From an uncultured Clostridia bacterium (GTDB lineage: Bacteria > Bacillota > Clostridia > Christensenellales > Borkfalkiaceae), in contig CANQOB010000005.1 in the NCBI GenBank assembly GCA_947625385.1, positions 1 through 64,000 of the forward strand: DNA of 64,000 nt. The letters are read 5' to 3'. Made by a program: the position numbers and the translations under genes. Position 1 is the first letter of the stretch, and every line of letters begins with the position of its first letter. The notes under the pieces were generated by a model that was not told where the DNA came from, did not search any database, and saw nothing but the letters and a program-made list of their open reading frames with translations. Positions 1 to 5,752 of the stretch are shown here, one piece after another.

Positions 1-72
1 GTGTAGCTCAATCGGCAGAGCAGCTGATTTGTAATCAGCAGGTTGCAGGTTCAATTCCCGTCGCCGGCTCCA
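1..72 (+). tRNA. tRNA-Thr (anticodon TGT), 5' end cut by window edge
   Basis: Cloverleaf elements are readable: D arm, a five-base-pair anticodon stem enclosing loop TTTGTAA with anticodon TGT at 30-32, a T arm containing TTCAATT, and a 3' acceptor strand CGCCGGC followed by T and encoded CCA. The acceptor 3' strand needs seven 5' partners, and only the last three are inside the window, so four bases lie upstream. It is probably co-transcribed with the tRNA-Tyr 28 bases downstream. Confidence 0.95.
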
Positions 73-99
73 CCGAATGTACGCAAATTGAATATAGAA

Positions 100-184
100 G
101 GGAAGATTCCAGAGCGGCCAAATGGATCAGACTGTAAATCTGACGTCAACGACTTCGGTGGTTCGAATCCACCTCTTCCCACCA
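100..184 (+). tRNA. tRNA-Tyr (anticodon GTA)
   Basis: Acceptor GGGAAGA at 100-106 pairs with TCTTCCC before the discriminator A and encoded CCA. The anticodon loop holds GTA at 134-136, and the long variable arm (class II) is typical of bacterial tRNA-Tyr. The 3' half from 169 is also the left arm of a larger inverted repeat that reappears as its reverse complement at 220-232 around the terminator hairpin. Confidence 0.96.
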
Positions 185-186
185 CC

Positions 187-214
187 AAACGGCACCCGAT
201 AGGGGTGCCGTTTT
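187..214 (+). terminator. Intrinsic terminator after the tRNA pair
   Basis: AAACGGCACCC (187-197) pairs with GGGTGCCGTTT over a short loop and runs into TTTT. It directly follows the tRNA-Tyr CCA end, so it should end the tRNA transcript. Confidence 0.85.
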
Positions 215-439
215 GGCTGTGGGAAGAGGTGGCAGAAAGAAACCCGACGGTGGTTCGCGCGAGGCGCGAAGCGCCGAAGCTTTGCCGAGGGGACCCCTTC
301 AGGGGTTTCGGCAAAATCCACCTACGGTTTTTCGGAGTACCTACGAAAAGCCGTTCAAATGTTGCTCCTGCCGCGCTCGTTGAAGCCCAAGCCCCGCCAA
401 AGTGCCTTTTGAGTTTTTTCTGAAATGTCCGCTAACATC
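215..439. other. Non-coding stretch after the tRNA genes
   Basis: I see no convincing gene here. It begins with the reverse complement of the tRNA-Tyr 3' arm (220-232) and the 22-base repeat at 226-247. It continues with GC-rich short inverted segments (for example the CGCGAGGCGCG region near 256-268 and a GGGGACCCCTTCAGGGG region near 290-306), then fades into the AT-rich promoter of the next gene. Open frames across it have no Shine-Dalgarno site. Confidence 0.6.
226..247 (+). repeat. 22-base direct repeat, copy 1
   Basis: An identical 22-base segment beginning GAGGTGGCAGAAAG occurs here and at 1588-1609. Each copy lies just after a hairpin. The first overlaps the palindrome made with the tRNA-Tyr 3' end. 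The two copies bracket the two-gene AT-rich cassette. Confidence 0.8.
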
Positions 440-468
440 TTGATTTAATATTGATAAAATGTTATAAT
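440..468 (+). promoter_or_regulatory. Sigma-A type promoter for the zinc-ribbon gene
   Basis: TTGATT (440-445), 17-base spacer, TATAAT (463-468). It is followed 19 bases later by AAGGAG (487-492), which positions translation at 502. Confidence 0.75.
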
Positions 469-501
469 ATTCTTGTCCGATGAGACAAGGAGAAATGAAA
501 C

Positions 502-987
502 ATGAAATGTACTCAATGTGGTTGCAAACGATTTATTGAAAGCGCATTTTCAAACCTCATCAGTGTAGGTGGGTGGGATGTTAGCTGTTCGATAAGCAAG
601 ACGGTAAAAATTTTTGCCTGTTTGGAATGTGGGCATCTTGAATTTTTTGATAAAATGATGCCTGATAAATTGGCACAAGCGGAGACAAAACTTAAACGGC
701 TTGACGATGAATTGAATTCTTTGTTGCAAGATAAAGAGTCTAAGGATTCCTTAATAAATGAACTGACTGAGGAGATAACTCGCATAGAAGAGCGGTTAAA
801 AAATTTAGATATCACAGTTAGGGAGCAAAATGAATTATCGGAAAAATCCCAACAAATCAATAATGAAATACAGCAGATTCTACAAGCAAGAAGACCTATC
901 GATAAAAGAATCCAAGAGATAGCTAAAAATAAAGAGGCTGCCGATTTGGAAGTGCAAAAACTTCGCAACTTATGCGTTGGAGAATAA
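502..987 (+). CDS. Zinc-ribbon plus coiled-coil protein, function unknown
   Basis: A 161-residue protein. Residues 1-50 carry two CxxC knuckles (C3/C6 and C40/C43), a likely four-cysteine zinc ribbon. Residues 55-155 are a continuous charged heptad-like helix (many E, K, L and Q), a likely coiled coil for dimer or partner binding. No catalytic motif, signal peptide or membrane segment is visible. The start is fixed by AAGGAG nine bases upstream; an out-of-frame ATG at 495 is a decoy. Base composition is far more AT-rich than the housekeeping genes, which suggests recent acquisition. The next gene starts 22 bases after its stop, so the two probably form one unit. Not recognised beyond these domains. 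Confidence 0.75.
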   Translation: MKCTQCGCKRFIESAFSNLISVGGWDVSCSISKTVKIFACLECGHLEFFDKMMPDKLAQAETKLKRLDDELNSLLQDKESKDSLINELTEEITRIEERLKNLDITVREQNELSEKSQQINNEIQQILQARRPIDKRIQEIAKNKEAADLEVQKLRNLCVGE

Positions 988-1009
988 TAATTAGCCGCAA
1001 AGATTAAAA

Positions 1010-1507
1010 ATGAGCGAATATTACGATTTACAAACAAACATTCTATTACAGGCAGATGATTTTGTTGAGGCGTATCAGCGGTGTATTAGGGGCGAAAATC
1101 CCGAAGTCGATGAATATGGACGTGTGCGTAGCCATTTTATAGCTATCCCTGCGGTCGTCAACGCCGCATTCGCTTGCGAATTATATCTGAAATATTTAAT
1201 TGGACTTAAAATAGAAGAAATGCCCCACAAAGAGAGACATGACCTCAAAGCCCTATACTTTATGTTGGACACGCCTTTGCAGAATCAAATTCGACAATAT
1301 GTTGAAGCAAATTGGACACAACCAGATGGACGCTCTTTCGATGACTTATTGGGACGCGCAAAAGATGTTTTTGTCTTATGGCGATATATTTTCGAAAACG
1401 AGCATACAGACGGATATATGGGATGTTTCGTCAATGAATATTTGAGTTTTTTTGAACTCTTTATAGCCATTTTGAAGAAGTTAGCGCATGAGAATAAAGA
1501 AATCTGA
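1010..1507 (+). CDS. HEPN-like domain protein
   Basis: A 165-residue, all-helical protein with no signal peptide. The segment around residues 50-77 (AFACELYLKYLIGLK, then a KERHDL stretch) looks like the helix-turn that HEPN proteins use before their HDL motif. Near the C-terminus R115 and H122 form an R-x6-H pair inside LWRYIFENEH, compatible with the Rx4-6H ribonuclease signature of catalytic HEPN domains. HEPN proteins commonly act as RNase toxins or as RNA-binding parts of defence and toxin-antitoxin modules. Here that role is an inference. The Shine-Dalgarno site is weak, so translational coupling to the upstream zinc-ribbon gene is likely. AT-rich like its neighbour. Confidence 0.65.
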   Translation: MSEYYDLQTNILLQADDFVEAYQRCIRGENPEVDEYGRVRSHFIAIPAVVNAAFACELYLKYLIGLKIEEMPHKERHDLKALYFMLDTPLQNQIRQYVEANWTQPDGRSFDDLLGRAKDVFVLWRYIFENEHTDGYMGCFVNEYLSFFELFIAILKKLAHENKEI

Positions 1508-1540
1508 CAAGCAATAATATTCGTTTTAGGTTATCAATGC

Positions 1541-1587
1541 TCCACCACGAAAGGGACATCCAACAGGGTGTCCCTTTCGCCGTGGTC
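1541..1587 (+). terminator. Long hairpin after the HEPN-like gene
   Basis: Arms built from ACGAAAGGGACA and TGTCCCTTTCG with flanking CCAC/GTGG pairs form a stem of about 18 pairs just after the stop. The downstream T-run is poor, so it may act as a 3' end stabiliser or a repeat element as much as a terminator. The 22-base repeat starts right after it. Confidence 0.5.
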
Positions 1588-1609
1588 GAGGTGGCAGAAA
1601 GAAACCCGA
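1588..1609 (+). repeat. 22-base direct repeat, copy 2
   Basis: Exact copy of 226-247. The spacing between copies is 1362 bases and encloses the zinc-ribbon and HEPN-like genes. Confidence 0.8.
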
Positions 1610-1671
1610 TATTCCTCGGCGGTTATCGCCTACGCTTTCGAGCGGTTCCCGCGAGAAAGTGGATTATATAA

Positions 1672-1872
1672 TTATCCGTTGATCAACTCGTCCATTGTCA
1701 CTTGAAAAATTTCTCCGAGTTTTCGGAGCATATCAATGTTCGGCTCCGTTCGTCCCTGTTCCCAATTTGCATAACAGCTCTCAACGACCCCCAACTTGTT
1801 CGCCACTTGCTTTTGGGTCAGTCCGCAGTCTCTTCGTATCATCTTCAAATTTTGGCAAAATTTTTTATCCAT
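1672..1872 (-). CDS. Small XRE-family (Cro/CI) repressor
   Basis: A 66-residue protein that is essentially one helix-turn-helix domain. The pattern LGLTQKQVANKLGV-type recognition (here CGLTQKQVANKLGV, about residues 17-30) followed by YANWEQGRTEPN is the classic XRE/HTH_3 signature. No effector domain, so it probably acts as a simple repressor of itself and of the divergent gene at 1959. The intergenic space contains a near-perfect palindrome overlapping the divergent promoter, a natural operator for it. No T-run terminator is seen past its stop. Confidence 0.85.
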   Translation of the reverse strand: MDKKFCQNLKMIRRDCGLTQKQVANKLGVVESCYANWEQGRTEPNIDMLRKLGEIFQVTMDELING

Positions 1873-1891
1873 ACAAAAATTTTACGCAAAA

Positions 1892-1928
1892 CTACACAAT
1901 TTATCTTGACAATAGATAAAATGTGTAG
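1892..1928. promoter_or_regulatory. Palindromic operator in the divergent intergenic region
   Basis: CTACACAATTTATCT (1892-1906), a 7-base spacer, then AGATAAAATGTGTAG (1914-1928): 15-base arms with one mismatch. It covers the -35 and the spacer of the promoter for the gene at 1959 and ends one base before its -10. That is where a repressor would exclude RNA polymerase. The XRE protein encoded next to it is the obvious candidate. Confidence 0.75.
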
Positions 1929-1934
1929 TATACT
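1906..1934 (+). promoter_or_regulatory. Consensus promoter for the zinc-ribbon membrane protein
   Basis: TTGACA (1906-1911), 17 bases, TATACT (1929-1934). Strong by consensus and largely buried in the palindrome, hence probably repressed by default. Confidence 0.85.
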
Positions 1935-1958
1935 GTTTCAAAAACAAAGGAGGATATT

Positions 1959-2249
1959 ATGTATTGTAAAAATTGCGGCAAAGAAATAGACGACAGAGCA
2001 GAGGTCTGCATTTATTGCGGGTGCGGTACGAGGCAAGCGCAAACTACCAAAGACGAGACGAACACACTTGCGATTATTGGTTTTATTTTTTCTTTTCTCT
2101 TTGCGGTCGTCGGGTTGATATGCTCTATTTTGGGATACCGCAAAGCAGCGGAATTGAACGGAAATGGAAAGGGCTTGGCTATGGCGGGAATCATCATCAG
2201 CGCCGTATGGCTCGGCATAGTCATCATCGCACTGATTGCACAATTATAA
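1959..2249 (+). CDS. Zinc-ribbon DUF4190-like small membrane protein
   Basis: A 96-residue protein. Residues 3-24 hold the CxxCG...CxYCG double knuckle of a zinc_ribbon_2 type domain. Residues 38-60 and 72-95 are two hydrophobic helices separated by GYRKAAELNGNGKGLAMAGI, the arrangement of DUF4190-type membrane proteins. AAAGGAGG at 1946-1953 places the start. It is divergent from the XRE repressor and shares its operator, so the pair is probably a repressor with its controlled membrane target. Function is not known. Confidence 0.8.
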   Translation: MYCKNCGKEIDDRAEVCIYCGCGTRQAQTTKDETNTLAIIGFIFSFLFAVVGLICSILGYRKAAELNGNGKGLAMAGIIISAVWLGIVIIALIAQL

Positions 2250-2282
2250 GCAGCCTCTTCCGTATGTTAGGTTGTCAATGCT

Positions 2283-2328
2283 CCGCCATGCAAAAGGGAC
2301 GGCTTTGCCGTCCCTTTTGCATGGCGGG
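2283..2328 (+). terminator. Large perfect hairpin after the DUF4190-like gene
   Basis: CCGCCATGCAAAAGGGACGGC pairs completely with its reverse complement across a TTT loop. No clean T-run follows, so it may be a transcript end or a 3' stabilising repeat. Confidence 0.55.
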
Positions 2329-2384
2329 AAAAGGCGGTAAACACGCGGGAAAGTTTTTGTCTCACGAAAAATTTTATCGCACCC

Positions 2385-2414
2385 TTGACAAGCAGATTGT
2401 ATTTGTGGTATACT
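2385..2414 (+). promoter_or_regulatory. Promoter of structured RNA 1
   Basis: TTGACA (2385-2390), 18-base spacer, TATACT (2409-2414). The expected start (about 2421) coincides with the first base of the RNA's closing stem. Confidence 0.85.
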
Positions 2415-2420
2415 GAATCT

Positions 2421-2648
2421 GCCAAACAAACTTTATGATCGACTCAAAAGGAGGACGCAGATCTTTTTATGTTTCCTTGATTTTCAATGGGGGAGGTTTA
2501 TCCTACCCTATAAACGCTCATATTTGAATTTAGCAAAAATGCAAATTCCAATATATGGGCGTCAGATCTGTGTCCCCGTATAAAGTTTGTTTGGCGACAA
2601 CCGGAGTTTGCGATTTGCAGTGCGCTGACTTCGGTTGGCGCATTTTTT
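2421..2648 (+). ncRNA. Structured RNA 1, about 228 nt, unknown class
   Basis: The transcript is bounded by its own promoter and by a terminator. P1 pairs 2421-2436 (GCCAAACAAACTTTAT) with 2580-2595, 16 pairs without mismatch. After an asymmetric bubble, P2 pairs ACGCAGATCT with AGATCTGTGT. Inside P2 are a G-rich hairpin (TGGGGGAGG against CCTACCCTA) and a longer hairpin built from GCTCATAT, GAATTT and GCA with their complements. This fold and the isolated transcription unit are like small regulatory RNAs such as 6S or raiA-motif RNA, but I could not match any class by eye. Because its terminator abuts the Shine-Dalgarno site of the gene at 2661, it may instead be a cis-acting leader. Confidence 0.65.
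2621..2648 (+). terminator. Terminator of structured RNA 1
   Basis: TGCGCTGAC, a TTCG tetraloop, GTTGGCGCA, then six Ts. The AAGGAG of the next gene begins immediately after the Ts (2649-2654), so read-through would expose that site. Confidence 0.9.
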
Positions 2649-2660
2649 AAGGAGAATGAT

Positions 2661-3146
2661 ATGTCGAATCCTGAGCCAAAGAAAAAACATCACTATCTAA
2701 AACGTTTTATCGTAATCGCCATAGTATTGATAACAATATTTTTCGGCTTTTTTGTGATCGTCAAATTCGCGGAATACCAAATTTCGAAGCAACAAATTGA
2801 CGGGAGCGGTACGATCCAAGGCAATCACGGCGGCGATAAACAGCTTTTTCGCCGCTCGGCAAACATGAATGATATCACATACACCTTGGACTTGGATTTA
2901 TCCAGTCTCGGAGAAAAATGCACGATCACTCCCAATGTTGATATAGCCGGTTTGGAGGTAACGTTGCATTTTTTGGATAAAAATAAGCGGGTGCTGGATT
3001 CCATCGTTAAACAGCTTGGAAATGTCAAGGAAGGGGTTCAGGTGAGTTTTTCCGTCTCCTTGTTTGATATCGGTTTGTCGGTTGCATGGAATACGGTATA
3101 CAGTTCCATGGCAGTGACCGACGGAACAGTTTCCTATTTCGCATGA
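2661..3146 (+). CDS. Small membrane-anchored extracytoplasmic protein, unknown
   Basis: A 161-residue protein. A lysine/histidine-rich start is followed by one hydrophobic helix at about residues 17-41, then a 115-residue presumably extracytoplasmic domain with alternating hydrophobics (YTLDLDLSSL, GLEVTLHFLDKNKRVLD, GVQVSFSVSLFDI), suggesting an immunoglobulin-like beta fold. No lipobox, no catalytic motif. AAGGAG is seven bases upstream of the ATG and sits directly behind the terminator of structured RNA 1, so expression may depend on read-through. Moderately AT-rich. Confidence 0.75.
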   Translation: MSNPEPKKKHHYLKRFIVIAIVLITIFFGFFVIVKFAEYQISKQQIDGSGTIQGNHGGDKQLFRRSANMNDITYTLDLDLSSLGEKCTITPNVDIAGLEVTLHFLDKNKRVLDSIVKQLGNVKEGVQVSFSVSLFDIGLSVAWNTVYSSMAVTDGTVSYFA

Positions 3147-3160
3147 TTTCGTTTCAAATT

Positions 3161-3201
3161 CCATGGCAGACGGCGCCCGTACAGGGCGCCGTCTGCCATG
3201 G
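3161..3201. repeat. Perfect 18-bp inverted repeat
   Basis: CCATGGCAGACGGCGCCC (3161-3178), a five-base spacer, and its exact complement (3184-3201). It follows the preceding stop by 14 bases but has no T-run, so it may be a transcript-end stabiliser or a mobile palindromic unit. From 3202 to 3326 nothing else is evident. Confidence 0.7.
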
Positions 3202-3326
3202 GGAATCTCGCAATGCCATTTTGGTCTTTCTCTTTTTCATAGTTGATTTTCCTTGCATTTTTTGCGAACAGAACAGGGTTATTTGGGAAAGAAAATTGAT
3301 TTTTTTCCGAAATCTCCGCATTCGGT

Positions 3327-3355
3327 TTGACTTTTGCGGAATGATTTGATAAAAT
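3327..3355 (+). promoter_or_regulatory. Promoter of the MATE gene leader
   Basis: TTGACT (3327-3332), 17 bases, TAAAAT (3350-3355). Predicted start near 3362, giving a leader of about 146 nt before the coding region. Confidence 0.75.
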
Positions 3356-3378
3356 TGAAGGGAAATTTCATAGAGCTT

Positions 3379-3446
3379 AACGACACATGTGGCGCTTCTT
3401 TGCGCGTAAATCTGATTACGGTACGGAAGCTGTCGCAGGTGTCGTT
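3379..3446 (+). promoter_or_regulatory. Riboswitch-like leader fold upstream of the MATE exporter
   Basis: AACGACAC (3379-3386) pairs with GTGTCGTT (3439-3446), with two more pairs past one mismatch. The closing stem encloses hairpins GCGC/GCGC (3392-3405) and CGTAA/TTACG (3405-3420) and a weak third (ACGG/CTGT). This is a compact multibranch fold of about 68 nt, followed 14 bases later by a terminator hairpin, which is the usual aptamer-terminator order. No known aptamer core was recognised. Confidence 0.5.
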
Positions 3447-3459
3447 TGGGTCTCCATGG

Positions 3460-3491
3460 AAAACGGCACTGCGTTCATCGCGTGCCGTTTT
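3460..3491 (+). terminator. Leader terminator (candidate expression platform)
   Basis: AAAACGGCA pairs with TGCCGTTTT, extended by inner GCG/CGC pairs. The following GCTTTGGGAGG contains the Shine-Dalgarno site of the MATE gene. A strong hairpin between promoter and start codon implies transcriptional attenuation. Confidence 0.65.
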
Positions 3492-3507
3492 GCTTTGGGA
3501 GGTCATT

Positions 3508-4914
3508 ATGGAAAACAACGAATATTTGGGGAAAGAGCGCGTCGGCAAGCTTCTCGTCAAGTTTGCCGTGCCCTGCATCCTCTCCCTCATCATCTCCTGT
3601 CTCTACAATATTGTCGACCAGATCTTCGTCGGCAACAGCAAGCTCGGATATTTAGGGAACGCGGCAACGGGCGTCATCTTCCCGATCACGGTCATCGGAT
3701 GGGGATTTTCCCTGTTCTTCGGCGACGGGGCGGCGGCTTGGCTGTCCGTTTCCTTGGGCGAAGGCAAAGGGGAGAGAACCCACCGCGGCGTCGGGAACGC
3801 CATGCTCGCCTCCTTTCTGTCGGGATGCGCGGTCATCCTCGTCGCCTATCTTTGGGGAGACGATCTCTTGATGCTCCTCGGCGGGACGCAGGCGAATCTC
3901 TCGTTGGCGCACGATTACGGGACCGTCATTTATGCAATGATGCCGCTTGCGCTCGTGCAGAACTGTCTCGCCGCCGTGATTCGTGCGGACGGCGCGCCTG
4001 GCTATGCCATGATCGCCATGGTCGCGGGCGCCGTGCTCAACATCGCCGGCGACCCGATCGCGATCTATGCGCTCGATTTGGGGATTCGGGGCGCTGCGTA
4101 TGCGACGATCGCCGGACAGTTTTTGAGTTTTGCGATCTGTATAGGGTACTTGTTCCGAAGCAAGACCTTCCGGCTCAAACCCGCAAGTTTTCTTCCCGAT
4201 TTCCGGATTCTTCTCCGAATCATGGCATTGGGACTTTCGAGCTTTCTGACGCAGCTGTACATCGTCGCCACGACGGTCGTCAACAACGTCCTGTTCGTGC
4301 GCTACGGGATGGCGAGCAAGTTCGGCGCAGATATCCCGCTCGCGGCGTTCGTCGTCATCATGAAGCTCTTTCAGATCGTTCTCAACATTGCGATCGGAAT
4401 CGCGGCGGGCGCCCAGCCCATCGTGGGCTACAATTACGGAGCCAAACAGTACGGCAGGGTGAAACAGCTCTTGAAGCTCATTCTCCTTTGGACGGGCGGG
4501 CTCTGTCTCGTGTGCACCGTACTTTTCGAAGCGATCCCGAACGTATGGATTGCGATGTTCGGCGCGGGCGGCGGCGCGGAAGGATTGGATGCCGGGCTCT
4601 ATATGGAATTTGCGATTCCCTGCCTGCGCATCTATCTGATGTTTCTCGTGTTCACCTGTCTGCAAAAGGTCTGTGCGATCTTTATGCAGTCGATCGGGGA
4701 GGCAAAGGTCGCCGCACCGCTCTCCTTTTTGCGGGATATCCTCGTCATCGCGTGCGCGTTTTTGGTCCCGCTCGGGCTCGGCGTCATGGGAGTCGCATGG
4801 GCTGCACCCATTGCCGATGCCGCGGCGATTCTCATCACGCTGCCCGTCATGATTTGGGTGTGGAGAAAGCTCGGCAAGCTGCAAAAGCAGACGGAGGGAA
4901 CGGATAGGCTCTGA
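3508..4914 (+). CDS. MATE family multidrug/sodium antiporter
   Basis: A 468-residue protein with about twelve hydrophobic helices in two similar halves, the size of the MATE family. The opening GKLLVKFAVPCILSLIISCLYNIVDQIFVG segment has the helix-1 signature of MATE exporters (PxxxSxxxxxLYNxVDxxFVG). The second half repeats it, with AQPIVGYNYGAKQYGRVKQ being the conserved QPIxGYNYGA loop. Members export cationic drugs, dyes or metabolites in exchange for Na+ or H+. The start is chosen at the ATG after GGGAGG; the frame stays open upstream into the leader, but those codons overlap the structured RNA. The leader suggests control by a ligand. Confidence 0.93.
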   Translation: MENNEYLGKERVGKLLVKFAVPCILSLIISCLYNIVDQIFVGNSKLGYLGNAATGVIFPITVIGWGFSLFFGDGAAAWLSVSLGEGKGERTHRGVGNAMLASFLSGCAVILVAYLWGDDLLMLLGGTQANLSLAHDYGTVIYAMMPLALVQNCLAAVIRADGAPGYAMIAMVAGAVLNIAGDPIAIYALDLGIRGAAYATIAGQFLSFAICIGYLFRSKTFRLKPASFLPDFRILLRIMALGLSSFLTQLYIVATTVVNNVLFVRYGMASKFGADIPLAAFVVIMKLFQIVLNIAIGIAAGAQPIVGYNYGAKQYGRVKQLLKLILLWTGGLCLVCTVLFEAIPNVWIAMFGAGGGAEGLDAGLYMEFAIPCLRIYLMFLVFTCLQKVCAIFMQSIGEAKVAAPLSFLRDILVIACAFLVPLGLGVMGVAWAAPIADAAAILITLPVMIWVWRKLGKLQKQTEGTDRL

Positions 4915-4969
4915 CCCGTAAGGCGCCGAACGGATTCGAAATCGCGGCTCGGCAACTCAAAAAAAGAAC

Positions 4970-4997
4970 GGCGGACAGACCTTTCGGTTCTGTCCGC
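4970..4997. terminator. Bidirectional terminator between MATE and the TerB-like gene
   Basis: GGCGGACAG pairs with CTGTCCGCC with further inner pairs, and A-rich and T-containing flanks on either side. It lies between two convergent genes. Confidence 0.7.
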
Positions 4998-5008
4998 CTG
5001 CTGTTTTG

Positions 5009-5587
5009 TCAAAGGTTCGTATTGGTCCCGGCGCCCTCGAAGGCGGCGACGAGCAGTTCCCATTTCCCCGAGAAATACATCCCGGTAGAGGAAGCCAAAA
5101 CGGACAGTTCCTCATCGAGCCCCGCATCGTTCGACAACAAGTCGTCTCCGTCCACGCTTGCAAAACAGAAAAAGATCTCTTGCACGCAGTTCTCCAATTC
5201 GGCGAGGAAATCCCGCTCTTTGTTGTCCGCATCCACTTTGGCGAACGCCGAGACGAACGCCGTCGAAGCGCGGTCGGCGGTCTCCGCCAGCTCTTCGAGA
5301 AACTGCTCTCTTGCCTTGGGACGGAATTTGAACGAGCGCGCCGTCACAAGGACGGGGTAGTCCTCATAATCGGTGAGGTCGAGTAAAAAATTCTTCTCTG
5401 CGCGGGCATATTTCTTATCCGCGACTGCGGCGCGGTACAGAATACATTGCAGAAGAACGTCGAAATTTTTCATCGCGGTCTTGAAAAATTGTTCGTCCCT
5501 GCCTGCGCTCATCTCCTTGATGAGAGCCTCGGCTTGATCGTATTTATCATGAGCCTTGCACGTGATTTTTTTCGCTTTGGAAAACAT
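5009..5587 (-). CDS. TerB-like helical protein, unknown
   Basis: A 192-residue soluble helical protein with no signal or membrane segment. The stretch AAVADKKYARAEKNFLLDLTDY (about residues 54-75) resembles the acidic DGxxxxxEKxxL turn of TerB-like domains, which bind metals or sit in tellurite/stress-response complexes. The rest is acidic and low in recognisable motifs. The start follows AAGGAG at a seven-base distance, and a promoter lies just upstream (5621-5648). The family assignment is tentative. Confidence 0.6.
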   Translation of the reverse strand: MFSKAKKITCKAHDKYDQAEALIKEMSAGRDEQFFKTAMKNFDVLLQCILYRAAVADKKYARAEKNFLLDLTDYEDYPVLVTARSFKFRPKAREQFLEELAETADRASTAFVSAFAKVDADNKERDFLAELENCVQEIFFCFASVDGDDLLSNDAGLDEELSVLASSTGMYFSGKWELLVAAFEGAGTNTNL

Positions 5588-5620
5588 AAGGTACTCCTTC
5601 CGATTCGAAATTTATCCATA

Positions 5621-5648
5621 TTATATCATTTTCCGCAAGGCGAGTCAA
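5621..5648 (-). promoter_or_regulatory. Promoter of the TerB-like gene
   Basis: On the minus strand TTGACT (5643-5648), 16-base spacer, TATAAT (5621-5626). Confidence 0.75.
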
Positions 5649-5716
5649 GCGCGGGATAAATTTTTCGCAATGTTTTTCGGCGTACCCTGCGGAGAGGGGC
5701 CGCCTCAATCGTTTTG

Positions 5717-5752
5717 AAAAGAGAACGGCTCCCGGGGGAGCCGTTCTCTTTT
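5717..5752. terminator. Strong palindromic terminator
   Basis: AAAAGAGAACGGCTCCC, two-base loop, GGGAGCCGTTCTCTTTT. It ends the YjzC-like gene on the minus strand, whose stop codon touches it. Confidence 0.85.

Noticed and set aside
226..1609. CRISPR array
   Set aside because: The two 22-base repeats are 1.36 kb apart with genes between them; there is no regular repeat-spacer pattern and no cas gene in the window.
2421..2648. Short leader peptides inside structured RNA 1
   Set aside because: AAAGGAGG at 2449 is followed by an ATG only after about 15 bases and the frame ends after three codons; the fold and lack of coding bias argue for non-coding RNA.
3387..3507. A leader peptide or N-terminal extension for the MATE gene
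   Set aside because: The open frames from 3334 and 3387 overlap the structured leader, have no Shine-Dalgarno site, and the MATE family starts at about the chosen ATG.
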